Shown piece by piece: positions 9,133 through 18,100 of a stretch of DNA of 64,000 nt. Source of the stretch: Cellulomonas sp. SLBN-39 (GTDB taxonomy: Bacteria > Actinomycetota > Actinomycetes > Actinomycetales > Cellulomonadaceae). The notes beneath the pieces are model-generated. The model made no database searches. It saw only the letters and a program-made list of their open reading frames with translations, and was not told where the DNA came from. Location of the stretch: positions 2,852,001-2,916,000 of the forward strand of contig NZ_VFOA01000001.1 of assembly GCF_006715865.1 (NCBI RefSeq). Direction: 5' to 3'. The position numbers and the translations under genes were made by a program. How positions within the stretch are numbered: the first letter of the stretch is position 1; every line of letters begins with the position of its first letter.

Positions 9133-10928
9133 GCAGGGACTCTAGGTCGCCCCGCGTCGACCCACCCGTCGGGAGCGGCGGCCGGGCGTGGCGCGGGCCG
9201 CGTCCGCGTCCTGCGCGAGCCCGTGGTCAGCGCGGCGCAGGCCACGGCGATCACCGACGCCAGCACGAGCGCGCCCGCCGGTGCCGCGGTGGCCCACGGG
9301 GCGCGCTCGACGTAGTCGATGCCCTCCGCGAGCAGCAGCCCCCAGTCGGGCGTCGGCGGCTGGGCGCCCAGGCCCAGGAACCCCAGCGACGCGAGCGCGA
9401 GGACGACCCCGGGCAGGCGCAGCACCGCGTGCCGCACGAGCGGCAGGACGACGAGCGGCAGCACGTGCCGCACGGCGATCTCGAGACGGCCGGCGCCCGC
9501 CACGGGCAGCCACCGCACGTGCGGTGCGGCCCGGGCCTCGTCCACGAGGGCCGCGGCGTGCGCGACCATCGGCGGCCAGCTCACCCACAGCACGGCCACC
9601 GCCGCGCCGAGCAGGCTCGGGCCCGCGAGGGCGGCCACGAGCACGCCCGCGACGACGGGCGGCGTCGCGTTGGCGACCTCCACCGGGCCGCGCACCGCGT
9701 CGACCGCGAAGCCGAGCCCGAGCGCGACCACCGTGGCGACCGCCACGACCGCGACGGCCGGCACGAGCGTGCCGACGGTCCCGTGGGCCACCCGGGCCAG
9801 CAGGTCGCGCCCGCTGGCGTCCGCCCCGAACGGCAGACCGGGCGCGGGCGGTGCCAGGCGCCCGTGCACGGTGGCGTACGGGTCGCGGGGCAGGCCCGCG
9901 ACCAGCAGCACGGCCAGGGCGCCCACCGCGGCGACGAGCGTGCGCCGCGCCCCCCGCCCGTCGCGCACGGGTTCGGGCGGCGGGGGCAGCGCACCGGGCG
10001 GCAGCGTGCCGCCGAGCAGGGCGCGCCGGGCGAGCGCCGTTGCGGTCCCGACGAGCACCGCGACCAGTGCGACCGCGAGGATCCCGGCCTGCAGGGCGGG
10101 CAGGTCCTGCGCGTTCGCCGCCCCGAGCAGCAGGCGCCCGATGCCGGGCACCGCGAAGACCTGCTCGACCGCGACGGCGCCGCCCAGCAGCCCGATCGCG
10201 ACGAGGCCCACCTGGTCGACGACCGAGGCCCCCGCGCGTCGCAGCACGCCGGCGGCCACGGTGCGCCCGGGTGCCCCGGCGGACCGCCACACCCCGACCC
10301 ACCGCTCGCCGGCCGCCCCGGCGACGGCGTCGGCCAGGAGCCGCCCGAGCAGCCCGCCGGCCGGCAGCCCCAGCGCCAGCGCCGGCAGCACGGTGTGCGC
10401 GGGCGTCGACCAGCCGTACGGCGGCAGCCACCGCAGCTGCACCGCGACGACCACGAGCAGGGCGCTGGCCAGCAGGAACTCCGGCAGGGCGGTGAGCACG
10501 ACACCCGCCGGCCCGGGCGTGCGGACGGGCCTGTCCCGGGCCACCCGGTCGAGCGTCGGCCAGACGAGGAGCGTGGCCACGACCAGGGCGACCAGTCCCG
10601 CGGCCCCGGTGAGGGTGGCGGACATGCCCAGCGCCTCGACGATCCCCGGCCCGACGGGCCGGCCGCTGACCCAGGAGTCCCCGAGGTCGCCGCGCAGCAC
10701 CCCGGACCACCAGGTCAGCGTGGTCGCGAGCGGCCCGCCGTCGAGCCCGAGCTCGGCGCGCACGGCCGCCAGGGCCTGCGGCGTCGGCTCGAGCTCGGCG
10801 TACCGGGCGCGCAGCACGGACGCCGCCGGGTCCCGGCGGGACAGCCAGGGCAGTGCGCCGACGCAGGCCAGCAGCACCGCCCCGGCCGCCAGCCGGGACG
10901 TCGCGACGACGAGGTCAGGACGACGCAT
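9129..10928 (-). CDS. fused DppB-DppC ABC permease
   Basis: At 599 residues this protein is two peptide/nickel-type ABC permeases in one chain. The first half (about 1-290) is DppB/NikB-like: LRGDLGDSWVSGRPV, a multi-helix region and VFAVPGIGRLLLGAANAQD. The second half (about 320-599) is DppC/NikC-like: PFGADASGRDLLARV, RHVLPLVVLPL in the EAA loop and LGFLGLGAQPPTPDWGLLLAEG. A Pro-rich linker (PPGALPPPPEPV) joins them. It is the membrane channel for the family 5 binding protein encoded upstream and the two ATPases further up. Its ATG at 10928 lies inside the end of the binding-protein gene (14-nt overlap), and its stop overlaps the next GTG. Fusion of the two permease halves is uncommon in this family and fixes their 1:1 ratio. 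Confidence 0.9.
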   Translation of the reverse strand: MRRPDLVVATSRLAAGAVLLACVGALPWLSRRDPAASVLRARYAELEPTPQALAAVRAELGLDGGPLATTLTWWSGVLRGDLGDSWVSGRPVGPGIVEALGMSATLTGAAGLVALVVATLLVWPTLDRVARDRPVRTPGPAGVVLTALPEFLLASALLVVVAVQLRWLPPYGWSTPAHTVLPALALGLPAGGLLGRLLADAVAGAAGERWVGVWRSAGAPGRTVAAGVLRRAGASVVDQVGLVAIGLLGGAVAVEQVFAVPGIGRLLLGAANAQDLPALQAGILAVALVAVLVGTATALARRALLGGTLPPGALPPPPEPVRDGRGARRTLVAAVGALAVLLVAGLPRDPYATVHGRLAPPAPGLPFGADASGRDLLARVAHGTVGTLVPAVAVVAVATVVALGLGFAVDAVRGPVEVANATPPVVAGVLVAALAGPSLLGAAVAVLWVSWPPMVAHAAALVDEARAAPHVRWLPVAGAGRLEIAVRHVLPLVVLPLVRHAVLRLPGVVLALASLGFLGLGAQPPTPDWGLLLAEGIDYVERAPWATAAPAGALVLASVIAVACAALTTGSRRTRTRPAPRPAAAPDGWVDAGRPRVPA

Positions 10929-12462
10929 CGACGCGCGTCGCCGTCGTCACCAGCGTCCGCTCGCGCGGGTCGCGCGCGGCGCCGACCAGACCGGGCCCCT
11001 CACCCTGCACGACCCGCTCGTGCAGGAGCGGCACGGCCGCGTCGAGGGCGAGCACGTGCGCCTCCGCGAGCATGATCGCCTCGCGGCGCGCGTCGCCGGG
11101 CTCCGTCGCCGATGCCTGCGCGACGGCCTCGTCGACCGCGGCGTCGCACAGCTGGGCGATCGAGAACCCGCCCTCGCAGCCGAAGTCGCTGGCCAGGTAC
11201 GCCACGGGGTCGCCCGAGTCCAGGACGGTCGCGCGCGACAGGATGAACGCGTCGAACGCGCCGTCGAGGGCGTCGGCCTCGATGAACTGGTACTCGCGCA
11301 CGTCCTGCTCGACGACGAAGCCGACGGCCTCGAGCTGCTGCTCGAGCTGGACGGCGACCTCCGGGAGCTCGGCCCGGTCGGTGAAGGTCCCCAGGGTGAT
11401 CCGCACGCCGTCGACCTGCGCGGGCTCCGCGCGGCCGGCGAGGATCTCGGCGTACGCGTCGGAGTCGCGCAGCTCGGCGGCCCAGGGCAGCGCCGGGCCG
11501 AGCAGGCCCTCGGCGACGTCGGCGCGTCCCTCGTACACGGTCTCCACGATGGTGGCGCGCTCGACGGCCTCGCGGGCCGCGGCCCGCACCGCCGGGTCGG
11601 CGAACGGGCCGGACTCCGTGTTCAGGTACAGCGTGTTGGTGCGGGGCATCGGCACCTCGTGGACGCGCTCGGGGTCGATGCTCGCGATCTGCCCGGCGGG
11701 CACCGTCTCGACCAGGTCCGCCTCGCCGGTGCGCAGCGCGGCGGCGCGTGCGGTGCCGTCGGGCACGAACGCGACGTCGATGCCCGCGGCGGCGGCGGGC
11801 TCGCCCCAGTAGCCGTCGTACCGGTCCAGCGTGGCGCCGGCCACGCCGTCGACCGCCACGATCTCGAACGGCCCGGTGCCGTGGCCGACGGGGTCGACGG
11901 TGCCGTCGGTGTACGCGGCGGGCGACAGCACGGCCAGCTGCGGGCTCGACAGCCGCTGCGGGAGCAGGGGGTCCGGGTCGCCGGTGGTCACCACGACGTC
12001 CCCGCCGTCGGCCTCGACCTGCAGGTCGACGCCGTCGAGGATCCGTGGCACGGGGCTCGCCTGGGCGGCCGCCTGCAGGGAGTTGACGACCGCCGCGGTG
12101 TCGAGCGTGGTCCCGTCGTGGAACGTCACGCCCTCGCGGACCGTGAACCGCCAGGTCCGGTCGTCCTCGCGGGTCCACGCGGTCGCCAGCCCGGGCAGCG
12201 CCTCGCCGGCCTCGTCGAGCGTGACCAGGGTCTCGGCCGCGCTCCAGCGGGAGAGCTTGAACGCGTCGTCGCTGAGGGGGTTCAGGCCCGAGCGCGGCGG
12301 CTGCATCATGGCCACGGAGATCCGGGCGTCGCCGGCGGTGCCCGACGCGGCGGGCTCGGCACCGGGGGACAGGCAGGCCGTCAGCGCCAGCGTCGTGCCC
12401 AGCGCCAGGGCGAGGCCGGCGGGTGCGCGGTGGCGCCGGCTGCGGGGGGTGCGGGAGATCAT
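10915..12462 (-). CDS. ABC substrate-binding lipoprotein, family 5
   Basis: The 515-residue protein has a lipoprotein signal: basic start, hydrophobic stretch and lipobox LTAC with Cys30. The mature part follows the family 5 (peptide/nickel/opine) pattern, with PPRSGLNPLSDDAF near the start, LVTLDEAGEALPGLATAW and TWRFTVREGVTFHDGT. The start at 12462 has AAGGA upstream and overlaps the preceding MFS stop (ATGA). Family 5 proteins bind peptides, nickel chelates, metal-opine complexes or oligosaccharides. The nearby Zur-like box and two MFS exporters suggest a chelated metal as ligand, but no metallophore synthesis gene is present in the window, so this stays an inference. It sits between an MFS gene and its cognate permease. 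Confidence 0.88.
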   Translation of the reverse strand: MISRTPRSRRHRAPAGLALALGTTLALTACLSPGAEPAASGTAGDARISVAMMQPPRSGLNPLSDDAFKLSRWSAAETLVTLDEAGEALPGLATAWTREDDRTWRFTVREGVTFHDGTTLDTAAVVNSLQAAAQASPVPRILDGVDLQVEADGGDVVVTTGDPDPLLPQRLSSPQLAVLSPAAYTDGTVDPVGHGTGPFEIVAVDGVAGATLDRYDGYWGEPAAAAGIDVAFVPDGTARAAALRTGEADLVETVPAGQIASIDPERVHEVPMPRTNTLYLNTESGPFADPAVRAAAREAVERATIVETVYEGRADVAEGLLGPALPWAAELRDSDAYAEILAGRAEPAQVDGVRITLGTFTDRAELPEVAVQLEQQLEAVGFVVEQDVREYQFIEADALDGAFDAFILSRATVLDSGDPVAYLASDFGCEGGFSIAQLCDAAVDEAVAQASATEPGDARREAIMLAEAHVLALDAAVPLLHERVVQGEGPGLVGAARDPRERTLVTTATRVDASS

Positions 12463-13742
12463 CGGGTTCCTTCCGGGGAGGCCGTCACGGCGAGGGGGTG
12501 CGTGACGGGCGGTGCAGGGGTGCCGGCCGGACGGGGTCCGGCCAGACGGGGCAGGGCACGGTGCGCCGCGACGGCGGCGACCGCGGCGGTCGCGGCGGCG
12601 CACGACCAGGCGGCGGGCAGCCCGTGCGCATCGGCCACGGCACCGGTCAGTGCGGACAGGCCGAGCGACCCCAGGCCGCCGGCCGTCGCGAGCGCCCCCA
12701 GGCGGGTCGCCCGGCGCGCGGGCGGGCCGGCGGTGGCCAGGCACCGCTGCGCGGCGGGGCCGCCGAGCATCTGGGCGAGCGCGACCAGGGCAGTCGTGCC
12801 CGCGAGCGCGGCGGCGTGCGCGCCGGGGGCGGTCGCGCGCTCGGCAACGGCACCGACGACCCCGGCGGCGGCCGCCAGCACGAGGGCGCCCGGGACGGCC
12901 CGTCGGACGCCGAGGCGTGCCGCCACGCGGGAGACGGGCCACTGCAGCGTCAGCGTCAGCACGGAGAGCAGGGCCACGAGCCGCCCGACCAGCGCGGGGT
13001 CGCCGGCCCGGGCGACGACGGCCAGCGGCACGAGCGTCGCGAGCTGGGTGTACGTGGCGAGCAGGACACCGGCCGGCACGACGACGGCGAGCAGCGCGCC
13101 CACGCCCGGTGCGGCGACCGGCTCGGCGTCCGGTCCGGGGCCGGGCGTGCGCGGGGCCCGGTCCGTCGTGGGGGTGGGTGCGGGGCCGGGCAGCACCCGG
13201 CCCAGGACGACGAGGGCGACGAGGAAGACGCCGGCCGAGACCGACGTGGCCAGGACGGTCGCGTGCGGGATCAGCGCGCCGCCGACGACCGCACCCACGG
13301 CGCCGCCGGCCTCGCCGACCATGGCCAGCGCGGCGAACGGTGCCGGTCCGCGCCGGTGCGTGCCCCGTGCGTCGACCGTGCCGACGAGGGCCTCCAGCGC
13401 GGGGGAGAACAGGGCCCCGGCGGCGCCGACGACGACCACCCCGACGAGGAAGGTCGCGGGGTCGGGGGCGAGGCCGACGGTGAGCAGGCCGGCGGCGCGC
13501 AGGCCGCAGCCGGCCACGACGAGCCGGCGGGCGCCGTACCGGTCGGCGAGTGCGCCGCCGACGAGGAACATGCCCTGCTGCGCGGCGACCCGTGCGCCCA
13601 CGACGACGCCGACGGCCGCCGCGTCCATGTCCCACCGGTCGTGCGCGACCACCGCGAGGTACGGCACGACGGCCGAGAACCCGACCATGAACGCGGCCTG
13701 GGCGAGCAGCAGGGTCCGCAGGCGGGGGACGCCCGGGCTCAT
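12459..13742 (-). CDS. MFS transporter, 12-helix type
   Basis: The 427-residue protein is strongly hydrophobic with a pattern of 12 helices and the motif GALADRYGARRL (motif A) after helix 2. The central loop is Pro-rich (near 185-205). It resembles small-molecule exporters of the MdtH/YfcJ style rather than the 14-helix DHA2 pump at the other end of the operon. ATGA overlaps join it to the ATPase gene above and the binding-protein gene below, so it is made with the importer. In staphylopine-type metal systems an MFS exporter (CntE) is encoded with a family 5 ABC importer. The same layout here suggests an export-import cycle, but substrate identity cannot be read from sequence. Confidence 0.85.
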   Translation of the reverse strand: MSPGVPRLRTLLLAQAAFMVGFSAVVPYLAVVAHDRWDMDAAAVGVVVGARVAAQQGMFLVGGALADRYGARRLVVAGCGLRAAGLLTVGLAPDPATFLVGVVVVGAAGALFSPALEALVGTVDARGTHRRGPAPFAALAMVGEAGGAVGAVVGGALIPHATVLATSVSAGVFLVALVVLGRVLPGPAPTPTTDRAPRTPGPGPDAEPVAAPGVGALLAVVVPAGVLLATYTQLATLVPLAVVARAGDPALVGRLVALLSVLTLTLQWPVSRVAARLGVRRAVPGALVLAAAAGVVGAVAERATAPGAHAAALAGTTALVALAQMLGGPAAQRCLATAGPPARRATRLGALATAGGLGSLGLSALTGAVADAHGLPAAWSCAAATAAVAAVAAHRALPRLAGPRPAGTPAPPVTHPLAVTASPEGTR

Positions 13743-14431
13743 GCGCCCTCCTCGACGGCGTGCCCGGCGGTCAGGAGCACCTGGCGGTCGCAGCGGGCGG
13801 CCAGGTCGGGGTCGTGCGTGACGAGGAGCAGCGCCCGCCCGTCGCTGCGGGCGAGCGTGAGCAGCTCGTCCGACACGGCGGCGGCCGTGGCGGGGTCGAG
13901 CGCGCTGGTGGGTTCGTCGGCGACGAGCAGCGCGGGGTCGGCGACGAGCGCGCGGGCGAGGGCGGCGCGCTGGGCCTGCCCGCCCGACAGCTGCGCCGGG
14001 CGGCGGTCGAGCAGCGCCGGGTCGAGCCGCACGGTGGCGGCGGCGCGGTCGGCGCGGGCCTCGGCGTCGTCCCCGGGCACGAGGCGCCGGGCGGCGGTCG
14101 TGAGGGTGCGGCGCACCGTCCAGGCGGGGGGCAGCGACGCGGCGGCGTCCTGCGGCACCCCTTGCACCAGCCCCCGGACGCGCCGTCTCGGCGGGCGGCG
14201 AGCGTCCGCCCAGCGCTGCCCGGCGACCAGCACCCGGCCCGTGGTGGGTCGGCGCAGGCCCAGCGCGAGCTCGGCGAGCGTGGTCTTGCCTGCCCCGGAG
14301 CGCCCGACGAGAGCGACGGCCTCGCCGGCGTGCACGGACAGGTCGGTGGGGTGCAGGGCCACGGTGGCGCGGCGCCCGTGCCGGTAGGTCACCCCGGCGG
14401 CGTCGAGCCGGAGCACGGGGGCGGGCGTCAC
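13739..14431 (-). CDS. ABC importer ATPase (DppF/NikE-like)
   Basis: The 230-residue nucleotide-binding protein has Walker A GRSGAGKT (near 43-50), signature LSGGQ, Walker B LLVADEP and a switch His in LLVTHDP. It is short for a DppF-type subunit and lacks the C-terminal oligopeptide extension, which fits metal-type (NikE, CntF) ATPases. The GTG start at 14431 overlaps the stop of the sister ATPase (GTGA). With that sister it should power the fused permease encoded downstream. An insertion rich in Arg (RRPPRRRVRG) lies before the Q-loop region. Confidence 0.87.
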   Translation of the reverse strand: MTPAPVLRLDAAGVTYRHGRRATVALHPTDLSVHAGEAVALVGRSGAGKTTLAELALGLRRPTTGRVLVAGQRWADARRPPRRRVRGLVQGVPQDAAASLPPAWTVRRTLTTAARRLVPGDDAEARADRAAATVRLDPALLDRRPAQLSGGQAQRAALARALVADPALLVADEPTSALDPATAAAVSDELLTLARSDGRALLLVTHDPDLAARCDRQVLLTAGHAVEEGA

Positions 14432-15123
14432 CGGGCGCCGGCCGGGGACGTGGCGGGTGCGTCAGCGGCGCCCGTGGCGGCGTCGGCGCCCGGGCGCAGA
14501 CGCCCGTCCTCGACGTGCACGGTCCGCGCCCCGAGCAGCGCCGGCACCGCGGTGTCGTGGGTCGCGACGACGAGGGCGGCGGGGGAGTCGCCGGCGACGA
14601 GGGAGAGGAGCAGGGCGACGGTCTCGTCCCGGCTCGCGGGGTCGAGCGCGCTGGTGGGCTCGTCGGCGAGCACCACCTGGGCGCCGCTGAGGGCGGCGAG
14701 CGCGACGGCGGCGCGCTGGGCCTGCCCGCCCGACAGCTCGGCGGGGCGGCGGCGGGCGACCGCGGGGTCGGTCAGGCCGAGCCGGGCGAGCGTGGCGGCG
14801 ACGTCCGCGGCCGGGCGGCCGGTGGCGCGGCGCAGCTGCGTGGCGACGGGCAGCAGCGGGTGCAGGGCGTCCTGGCCGCGCTGGGGGACGCTGCCGGTGC
14901 GCAGCCCGGGGGCGGCCCGGCGGGTGCCGCGCAGCACGACGCCCGCGGGCGGGCGGCCGGCGAGCGCGGCGAGCAGCATCGACTTGCCGGCGCCCGAGGG
15001 GCCGACGAGGCAGAGGCGGTCCCCCTGCTGCACGTCGAGCGCGTCGACGTGCAGCAGGGTCGACCCCTCGCGCGTGGCGACGAGGTCCATGTCGCGCAGG
15101 CGGACGAGCGGGTCGGTGGGCAC
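14428..15123 (-). CDS. ABC importer ATPase (DppD/NikD-like), first gene of operon
   Basis: The 231-residue ATPase has Walker A GPSGAGKS, signature LSGGQ, Walker B VVLADEP and switch His in VVATHD. Together with the next gene it forms the motor of the family 5 importer. The start is uncertain: an in-frame GTG at 15132 overlaps the predicted -10 hexamer TACAGT, and no Shine-Dalgarno lies before either candidate. The GTG at 15123 sits exactly seven bases after the -10, so a leaderless message beginning at this codon fits best. If 15132 is used instead the protein gains three residues (MRA). All five downstream junctions overlap, so expression of the whole operon depends on this start. Confidence 0.85.
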   Translation of the reverse strand: MPTDPLVRLRDMDLVATREGSTLLHVDALDVQQGDRLCLVGPSGAGKSMLLAALAGRPPAGVVLRGTRRAAPGLRTGSVPQRGQDALHPLLPVATQLRRATGRPAADVAATLARLGLTDPAVARRRPAELSGGQAQRAAVALAALSGAQVVLADEPTSALDPASRDETVALLLSLVAGDSPAALVVATHDTAVPALLGARTVHVEDGRLRPGADAATGAADAPATSPAGAR

Positions 15124-15130
15124 GGCCCGC

Positions 15131-15160
15131 ACTGTAGATGTTCATGAGAATGAGTTGCAA
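15131..15160 (-). promoter_or_regulatory. promoter with Zur-like box for six-gene ABC/MFS operon
   Basis: On the minus strand a -35 TTGCAA (15160-15155) and a -10 TACAGT (15136-15131) are separated by 18 bases. Across the -35 and the spacer lies TGAGAATGAGTTGCA (15145-15159, plus-strand reading), which matches 12 of 15 positions of the actinobacterial Zur palindrome TGAAAATGATTTTCA. Binding there would block RNA polymerase when zinc is replete. I compared it from memory of the consensus; other Fur-family regulators bind related sites. Confidence 0.45.
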
Positions 15161-15165
15161 AATCG

Positions 15166-18100
15166 TCAGGCGTCCGAGTGATCCTCCGTCCGGCGCCCGG
15201 TGATGTCGGCCGCGCCGGCTGCGAGGAGCGCGTCGACGCCGGCCACGTCCGTCGGCCGGGCCAGGCCGAAGCCCTGCGCGAGGTCGACCCCCAGCCGCAC
15301 CACGGCCGCGCGCTGCCGGTCGGTCTCGACCCCCTCGGCCACCACGGTCAGGTCCATCGACCGACCCATGGCCACCATCGACGCCGTGATCGCGGCCTGC
15401 GTCGGGTCGTCGTCCACATCCGTGATGAACAGACGGTCGATCTTCATCATCGAGACCGGCAGCCGCCGCAGGTACTCCATGCCGGCGTGCCCGGTGCCGA
15501 AGTCGTCGACCGCGACGCCCACGCCCGCCGCGCGCAGCGTCTCCAGGTCGTCCATCGTTGAGTGCGCCGAGCGCACGACCTGCCGCTCCGTCAGCTCCAG
15601 GCACAGCGACGACGGGGCCAGCCCGTGCTCGGCGAGCATGCCCTGGACCTGCCCCGCGAGCTGGTTGCGCCCCAGCTGGCCGGCCGACACGTTCACCCAC
15701 AGCTGCGGCGCCGCGTCCCCGAACACGTCCCGCCACCGGCCCGCCTGCCGGATCGCCGTGCGCAGGATCCACAGGCCCAGGGGCCACATGAGCGCGCGCT
15801 CCTCGGCGACGTCCAGGAACGCGCCCGGCAGCAGCAGCCCGCGCACGGGGTGGTGCCAGCGCAGGAGCGCCTCGACGGACACCAGCCGGCCCGTCGTCAT
15901 GTCGAACCCCGGCTGGTACACCAGGTGCAGGCCCTGGTCGGTCGGGGCGTCCCCGTGCTCGGCGTCGCGCAGCGCCTGCCGCAGCTCCGCCTCCAGGGAG
16001 ACCTGGCGCAGGGCGCGTGCCTGGAGCGCGGGGTCGGCGACCTCGTACCGGTGCCGCCCGTTGCGCTTGGCCTGGTACATCGCCGCGTCGGCGTCGCGCA
16101 GCAGGTCCTCCGCGCGCACGTCCGCCTCCTCCGGGAACGCGAGTCCCACGCTCGCGGTGACCGAGATCGACGTCGCGCCGACGACGATGTCCAGCGCGAG
16201 CGCGTGCTCGATCCTGCGGGCCAGCGCGACCAGCTCGTCGATCGAGGTCAGGCCCGGGCACAGCACGACGAACTCGTCGCCGCCCAGCCGGGCGGTGGTG
16301 TCGGTGTCGCGCACGCACCGGCGCAGCCGGGCGGCGACCTCGACGAGCAGCGCGTCGCCCGCGTCGTGACCCAGCGAGTCGTTGACGTCCTTGAAGTTGT
16401 CCAGGTCGAGGTACAGCAGGCCCAGCCGCCCGCCCGTGCGCCGCGCCCGGGCGATCTCCTGCTCCATGTGGTCCACCAGGAGCGTCCGGTTGGCGAGCCC
16501 GGTCAGCGCGTCGAACAGGGCGGCGTGCGTCAGCGCGGCCTCGGCGGCCTTGCGCGCGGTGACGTCGAGGTACTGGGAGACGACGTAGGTCGGCGACCCC
16601 TGCCCGTCGCGGGCCAGCGCGACCGACAGGTCGACCCACACCGGCGTGCCGTCCGCGCGGCGGAACCGCCGCTCGCCCCGGAACGAGTCGAGCTCGCCCT
16701 GCACGAGCTGCCGCATGACCTCCATCCCCTCGGCGAGGTCGTCGGGGTCGATGACCGCGGCGACCTGCGTCCCGACGAGCTCGTCCTGCTCGAACCCGAG
16801 CATGTCGCACAGCGCCTGGTTGACCTGCAGGTACCGGCCCCGGACGGGCTCGGCGAGGCCCACGAGCGCCATGCCGGTGGTGGCGTGGTCGAAGGCCAGG
16901 CGGAAGCGCTGCTCGGAGTCCGTCAGGGCCCGGACGCGTTCCATGCCGTCGGTGACGTCGGTCGCGACGACCAGCAGCCCCGTGGGCTCCTCGGGACCGC
17001 GCTGCACGGTGAACGTCACCAGGACGTCACGGGCCGTCCCCGTCTCGGACCGGACGTGGAGCAGCCGGGTCCGGGGGCCGTCGACGTCCGTCGCCAGCCG
17101 GAGCCAGCGGCCCGGGGCACCGCCGCCGTCCGGGAACAGCGCCGTCAGGTCGCCGGGCTCGACGAGGTCGTCCAGGAGGCGCCCGACGACCCGGTGGGAC
17201 CGGTGCCCGAGCAGCACCTCGGCCCCCGGGCTGGCGGCGCCGATCCTGCCGTCGGGGTCCGTCGCGAGCACGGCCTGGCCCGTCGCGGCGTCGAGCAGGC
17301 CGGCGAGCATGCGCGGCCCCGCGTGCGGTCCCGCGGCGGGGGTTCCCGCTGCGGCGGCACGGGTGCCGACGTCGCGTGCGCTGACCACGAAGGCGGGGGC
17401 GTCGTCGATCCGGGTGGCCCCCACGAGCACCTCGACGGGCACGGTGCTGCCGTCGCCCCGCCGGAGCGTGACCGTCAGCGGTCCGGACGCCGTGGGCACG
17501 CGCGCCGCGGCGCGCAGCAGCTGCTGGTCGTCCTCGCCCGGGACGAGGTCGGTGTACGGGTGCCCGACGACCTCGTGGCGTGCACGCCGCAGCAGCGCCA
17601 GGGCGCGGGTGTTGACGTGCAGGACGACCCCGTCGGCGTCGCACGCCAGCACGGCGTCCGGCAGGGCCCGCAGCATCCGCTCGGCCCGTTCGGCCGGCGT
17701 GCCGGGCTGCCGCGACCGGGGCGACTGCTCCTGCTCGTCGAGCACGACGAGCCCCACGGCCGCGACCCGACCCCCCTCCAGCAGCGCGCTGAGCCGCACC
17801 TGGACCCGCACGTGGGCGCCGGTGCTGCGGCGCAGCGTGCACGCCAGGGCGACGTCGGCACCGCCGGACCCGACCGCGCGGACCGCAGCCCGCAGCCGGG
17901 GGCGGTCCGCGGGGACCGCGAGATCTGCGACGAGGGCGTCCTCGTGCAGCCGTCCCGGGTGGCGGTCGAGGAGCGTCGCCAGGCGCAGGTTCAGCCCGAC
18001 CAGCCGGCCGTCGGGCGTCGCCTCGGCGTACCCGACCGGTGCCTGCTCGAAGAGCGCGGCCAGACGCTGCTCGGACCGCTCGACCCGCTGGGTCCGCTCG

